From Desulfospira sp963664655 (GTDB lineage: Bacteria; Desulfobacterota; Desulfobacteria; Desulfobacterales; Desulfobacteraceae): 64,000 nucleotides of DNA. Position 1 is the stretch's first letter. Every line of letters starts with the position of its first letter. Of this stretch, positions 60,324 to 64,000 are shown one piece after another. The position numbers and the translations under genes are program-made. The notes under the pieces are model-generated. The model was not told where the DNA came from. It worked only from the letters and a program-made list of their open reading frames with translations, and ran no database searches. Where the stretch lies: assembly GCA_963664655.2 (NCBI GenBank), contig CAXXHM010000001.1, forward strand, positions 744,001-808,000. Direction: 5' to 3'.

Positions 60324-61421
60324 ATGACTATGTCAACTGCGGCTCAAAAATCTGTTGTACCGGAGACCCCCCTGCAGGATTGCGCCGGTGCTTATCTGGT
60401 GTTTGAATTTACCGGAAAACGGTATGGGGTAAACGCCGCCATGCTAAAGGAGTCCATCCGCCTGCCCGAGCTGACCCCGGTGGATGATGAACCCGATTAT
60501 ATTGTGGGGGTGCTGAACTTAAGGGGGCGCATCCTGCCGGTGATGGACCTGAACCTGCGCATGGGAAGGCGGACCAAGCCCTACACCATCCATCACTGCG
60601 TGGTGGTCCTGAACAATCAGGGCAGGCTGTTGGGGCTGATGGCCAATGACCTGGTAAAACTGACCGATTACCAGGACAGTGACGTGGACCCGCTGCAGCA
60701 CTTTGAGGAAAAAGATACCCCCATGCCCCGAAGGCTGCTGCATTGTGTCAGGGGGGTTGCCAAAGACAGTGATGAACTGGTGGCCGTTCTGGATACGGAT
60801 ATTCTGTTTTCCTCAGCCTGGCCCGAGGACAAGGATATCAATGATGATCTGCCAGGCCGTTTGACTGAACCCGGCAACTTCTGTCCTGAGGCAAGCGATG
60901 CCGACCGCGCCATATTTCTGGACCGCCGGCAGCGGCTGATGCAGCTTCCTGAGGCCATGGACACATCTGAATCAGCCTCAATGGCCGTGATCCGTATGGG
61001 ACAGGCCTTTCTCGGGATCGACCTGAGCATTGTCCGGGGATTTGCCGGCACCCGGAAAATCACGCCGGTTCCGTGCTGCCCGGCCTATATTCTGGGCAAT
61101 ATCAACCTGCGCGGCGAAGTCCTCACCGTTGTGGACTTAAGGGGGTTTTTACAATTGCCGCCAGCCGACCCGTCCGCCTACCTTCAGGTTCTGGTGGCCA
61201 GATCCGGCAACATTACGGTGGCGGTTTCCATAGACGAAATCCAGGATGTCATCCGCCTTGGCAATGAAACCACGGCCCAGGCACCGGTGGCCGGGGGGGC
61301 CCTGACAGGGGATTTTGTCAAAGGGGCGGTGATTTACAAAAAAAAGATGATCAGCATCATTGATCTGAACCATATTCTCACCAGCGGGATGCTGGTGGTC
61401 AACCAGGAGAAAACTATCTAA
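60324..61421 (+). CDS. cheW: tandem-domain CheW coupling protein
   Basis: The 365-residue protein contains two CheW domains: about 20-165 (YLVFEFTGKRYGVNAAMLKES, GVLNLRGRILPVMDL) and about 215-355 (MAVIRMGQAFLGIDLSIVRG, GNINLRGEVLTVVDL). Each keeps the NLRG turn of CheW. Ordinary CheW has one domain of about 150 residues. It should bridge receptors and CheA, and two domains may let one molecule link two partners in the array. Confidence 0.9.
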   Translation: MTMSTAAQKSVVPETPLQDCAGAYLVFEFTGKRYGVNAAMLKESIRLPELTPVDDEPDYIVGVLNLRGRILPVMDLNLRMGRRTKPYTIHHCVVVLNNQGRLLGLMANDLVKLTDYQDSDVDPLQHFEEKDTPMPRRLLHCVRGVAKDSDELVAVLDTDILFSSAWPEDKDINDDLPGRLTEPGNFCPEASDADRAIFLDRRQRLMQLPEAMDTSESASMAVIRMGQAFLGIDLSIVRGFAGTRKITPVPCCPAYILGNINLRGEVLTVVDLRGFLQLPPADPSAYLQVLVARSGNITVAVSIDEIQDVIRLGNETTAQAPVAGGALTGDFVKGAVIYKKKMISIIDLNHILTSGMLVVNQEKTI

Positions 61422-61441
61422 CGCATGGGGAGTAACCTTTT

Positions 61442-63580
61442 ATGAAACTGAAAATATCCCAAAAACTGATTGGCCTGTTCATTATCATGGGCCTTACCCC
61501 TTTTCTGCTTATCAGTATCTATGCCTTTATAAACTCCAGAAACGCCCTGGAAAAAAACGCCAGAGACCGGCTTTCCTTCCTGCTGGAAAGCCGCAAAGAA
61601 ACCATTGCCTTGTATCTGGATACCGTCAAAAGCCAGGTGACCACCCAGGCCCAAAGCACCATGATTCGCGACGCCATGCGCCGGTTTGCCACCTCATTTA
61701 AACAGTTCACACAAGAGGAATTCATTCATTTCAGCAGCGATCAGGAAACCATGACCACCCGCCTTAAAACCCGGTATATCTACCAGGAATCCCATACCCT
61801 GGATGCGCCCAAAGATGCCCGTTCCCTGTGGTTTCCCAAGGAATGGTACGTTCAATACCTGCAATATCTGTATATCGCCGACAACCCCTTTCCCATCAAC
61901 GAAAAATGTGAAATGGTCAAGGCAAAGGACAACAGCCTTTACTCAGTGGTTCATTCGGAATACCACCCCATATTCCATCACTTTACCGAAGAATTCGGGT
62001 ATCATGATCTGTTTCTGGTAGAGGCAAAGACCGGCCACATCGTGTATTCCGTATCCAAGGAGGTGGATTACGGCACCAGCCTGCTTACAGGGCCCTATGC
62101 CGATACCCATGTTGCCAAAATTTTTAAAGCGGCGGCCGCCGCTGAAAAGCCCGCCATATTTTTTAGCGACTTTGCCATGTATCCGGTCTTCTTCAACCGC
62201 GAAGCCGCCTTTATTGCGGCCCCCATCTTTGAAAACAAATCCGTCATCGGGATCATTATTTTCCAGATTCCGGTGGACCGTATCAACCATATCATGACCA
62301 GCGGCCACCAGTGGCAGAGCGTCGGGCTTGGCAAAAGCGGAGAAAGCGTCCTGGTAGGCCCGGACTTAAAATTTCGCTCCAATTCAAGACATCTGTTCGA
62401 GAAACCCGAGGTTCTCAAACAACAGCTTTCAGACATGGGGGTAGAGCCCCAGGTCATTGACCGGGCCAGACAGCTCAATACCGCCATCGGCACCCTGTCC
62501 TATGACATCCCCATTGTCAGCGAGGCCCTGCAGGGGAAAAGCGGGGTTAAACTGACCCTGGATTACCGGGGCGTTTCCGTTCTGGCAGGGTATGCCCCCC
62601 TTGACACACTGGGCACGCGGTGGGCCATCATCACAGCCATTGATGAAGATGAAATTTTTAAGGCCTTCTTCAGCCTCAGACAGGCCATGATTTTTCTCGG
62701 GGTTATCGGCATTGTCGCCGTGCTGGCGGTAGGGGGCTATCTGGCCCGCTCCATCAGCCGGCCCTTAAACGAGGTTATCGGTGTATTATCCTCTTCTTCG
62801 GCCCAGATCACCACCTCTATCACCGAGCAGGAATCTGTGGCCCGGCAGCAGGCCAGTGCGGTCCAGGAAACCAACGCCACCATGGAGGAGCTTGGCACCT
62901 CCAGCAAACTGTCCTCTGAACAGGCCCAGGCGGCCGCGGCCGGCTCCCAGCAGGTCCTGGACCTTTCCGAGGAAGGCCGGGAAAAGATGGAAGACATGGT
63001 GCTTGGAATGGATACCTTAAAAGAAAAAGTGGATGATATTGCCAAACAGATTCTTCACTTATCAGAACAGACCGGCAAAATCGGGGACATCACCAACCTG
63101 GTCTCGGATTTTGCCAATGAAACCAAAATGCTGGCCATGAACGCGGCCGTGGAAGCGGTTCGCGCCGGGGAACACGGCAAAGGATTTTCCGTGTTATCCG
63201 TGGAAATCAGAAAACTGGCCGATGAAAGCAAGCGGTCTGCGGAACGGATCAACGCCCTGGTGGCTGAAATTCAGAAAGTCACCAATGCCACGGTCATGGC
63301 CACGGAAGAAGGCACCAAAAACGTCAACCGGGGGGCAGAACTGGCCAGGGCCACATCCGAAACCTTTCAAAATGTCAGCACGGCCATTGGCGAGGCGGCC
63401 CGGAACACCACACAGATTGCCTTAAATGTTCAGCAGCAGGCCATTGCCGTAAAACAGGTGGTGGAAGCCATGGGAACCCTGAACCAGGGGGCCAAGGAAA
63501 CCTCTTCGGGCATCGGCCAGGTCAAGGCCGGGATTCAGACCCTGAACGACGCTGCCCGGACTTTAAAGGAGATGGTTTAA
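61442..63580 (+). CDS. methyl-accepting chemotaxis protein
   Basis: The 712-residue receptor has a membrane helix at about 8-30, a large periplasmic ligand domain of probable dCache type (about 35-405), a second helix (about 413-435), a short HAMP-like ARSISRPLNEV segment and a long cytoplasmic coiled coil. The hairpin tip with NETKMLAMNAAVEAVRAGEH binds CheA and CheW. The cytoplasmic part is Ala/Gln/Glu-rich with potential methylation sites. The ligand cannot be inferred. Confidence 0.92.
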   Translation: MKLKISQKLIGLFIIMGLTPFLLISIYAFINSRNALEKNARDRLSFLLESRKETIALYLDTVKSQVTTQAQSTMIRDAMRRFATSFKQFTQEEFIHFSSDQETMTTRLKTRYIYQESHTLDAPKDARSLWFPKEWYVQYLQYLYIADNPFPINEKCEMVKAKDNSLYSVVHSEYHPIFHHFTEEFGYHDLFLVEAKTGHIVYSVSKEVDYGTSLLTGPYADTHVAKIFKAAAAAEKPAIFFSDFAMYPVFFNREAAFIAAPIFENKSVIGIIIFQIPVDRINHIMTSGHQWQSVGLGKSGESVLVGPDLKFRSNSRHLFEKPEVLKQQLSDMGVEPQVIDRARQLNTAIGTLSYDIPIVSEALQGKSGVKLTLDYRGVSVLAGYAPLDTLGTRWAIITAIDEDEIFKAFFSLRQAMIFLGVIGIVAVLAVGGYLARSISRPLNEVIGVLSSSSAQITTSITEQESVARQQASAVQETNATMEELGTSSKLSSEQAQAAAAGSQQVLDLSEEGREKMEDMVLGMDTLKEKVDDIAKQILHLSEQTGKIGDITNLVSDFANETKMLAMNAAVEAVRAGEHGKGFSVLSVEIRKLADESKRSAERINALVAEIQKVTNATVMATEEGTKNVNRGAELARATSETFQNVSTAIGEAARNTTQIALNVQQQAIAVKQVVEAMGTLNQGAKETSSGIGQVKAGIQTLNDAARTLKEMV

Positions 63581-63585
63581 CCGCA

Positions 63586-63641
63586 GCTGTTCGCTGTTAG
63601 ATATGAGGCAACGGCAAAAGGATAGCGGCTAACAGCTAATC
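63586..63641. repeat. TTAGC-family heptamer pair, inverted
   Basis: GCTGTTC and GCTGTTA (63586-63599) face GCTAACA and GCTAATC (63628-63641), the same family and inverted layout as 20930-21010. It fills the gap between the receptor gene and cheA and can form a stem in the transcript. Confidence 0.65.
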
Positions 63642-63654
63642 CAGGAAATATAAA

Positions 63655-64000
63655 ATGATCAATGATCCGGAATTGCGCGATATATTCAAGGTAGAGTCCA
63701 ACGAGCGGCTGGAAAATATGGATAACGGCCTGCTGACCCTGGAAAAGAACCCTGAAGATGCGGAAACACTCAAAGCCATGTTCCGCGAGGCCCACAGCCT
63801 AAAAGGATCATCCCGCATGCTGGGTGAAGAACGGCTCGAAAAGGTGGCCCATGTGTTTGAAGATCTGTTGGGAATGGCCACCAAAGGCGAGATACAGTTT
63901 ACCCCGGAGATTGTGGATGAGCTGTTTGCCGGGGTGAGCGGCATGCGCCAGTTAGCCGATGAGGTGGTGGAAAATATTGAAAACAGCCCGGTGGATGTGG
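63655..64000 (+). CDS. cheA: chemotaxis histidine kinase CheA (3' end outside window)
   Basis: The frame opens at ATG 63655 behind AGGAA and stays open to the window edge; 115 residues are visible. They form the HPt (P1) domain, with the phospho-acceptor His at residue 47 in REAHSLKGSSRM. This, together with the preceding cheR, cheW and receptor genes, identifies CheA. The kinase, CheW-binding and any receiver domains lie beyond base 64000. Confidence 0.88.
   Translation, partial: MINDPELRDIFKVESNERLENMDNGLLTLEKNPEDAETLKAMFREAHSLKGSSRMLGEERLEKVAHVFEDLLGMATKGEIQFTPEIVDELFAGVSGMRQLADEVVENIENSPVDV

Overview
The window looks like a chromosome segment of a strictly anaerobic, probably sulfate-reducing Desulfobacterota (Desulfobacterales-like) bacterium. 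This is inferred from the gene mix: anaerobic glycerol-3-phosphate (G3P) dehydrogenase, a heterodimeric methylmalonyl-CoA mutase with MeaB, a Mn-dependent pyrophosphatase, and many two-component, c-di-GMP and chemosensory proteins. No rRNA or tRNA gene was found, so the taxonomy is not proven.

Layout. 1-2.5 kb: the end of a PAS hybrid histidine kinase and a convergent HAD phosphatase. 3-11 kb: a G3P region with glpAB (no glpC), a repeat-filled gap, ugpBAE on the minus strand and a divergent ugpC. 11-12.8 kb: an AT-rich accessory patch with direct repeats, hairpins and a vapBC toxin-antitoxin pair. 12.8-16.1 kb: acyl-CoA synthetase, methyltransferase and a DeoR regulator. 16.5-22.7 kb: a plus-strand operon with a tandem ribbon-helix-helix-like protein, GldA-type ATPase, ABC-2 permease, GldG-like protein, DUF4340-like protein and PlsC-like acyltransferase. 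22.8-25.8 kb: a 7TM sensor fused to kinase, receiver and GGDEF domains. 25.96-27.81 kb: a complete insertion sequence with an 8-bp target duplication. 28 kb: an orphan receiver.

28.6-47.7 kb: a compact dcw cluster, mraZ-rsmH-ftsL-ftsI-murE/murF (one fused gene)-mraY-murD-ftsW-murG-murC-murB-ftsQ-ftsA-ftsZ, followed by a radical SAM gene. It is preceded by a C-rich heptamer array and a MraZ-box-like operator, and most genes overlap or abut. 47.9-50.8 kb: ppaC with a structured leader, then selO. 50.8-57 kb: a minus-strand operon tetR-mutA-mutB-meaB for succinyl-CoA/methylmalonyl-CoA interconversion. 57.5-64 kb: a chemosensory operon, cheR-TPR, dual-receiver diguanylate cyclase, tandem CheW, chemoreceptor, and the start of cheA, which runs off the window.

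The most unusual material is intergenic. Two families of 7-bp tandem repeats recur: a C-rich family at four loci (16.3, 28.6, 37.9 and 57.25 kb) and a TTAGC family in head-to-head pairs at two loci (20.9 and 63.6 kb). Some lie inside operons. Also notable are a 15-G tract, a 33-bp near-perfect inverted repeat, a transposase leader that may hide its own ribosome binding site, and the MurE-MurF fusion.
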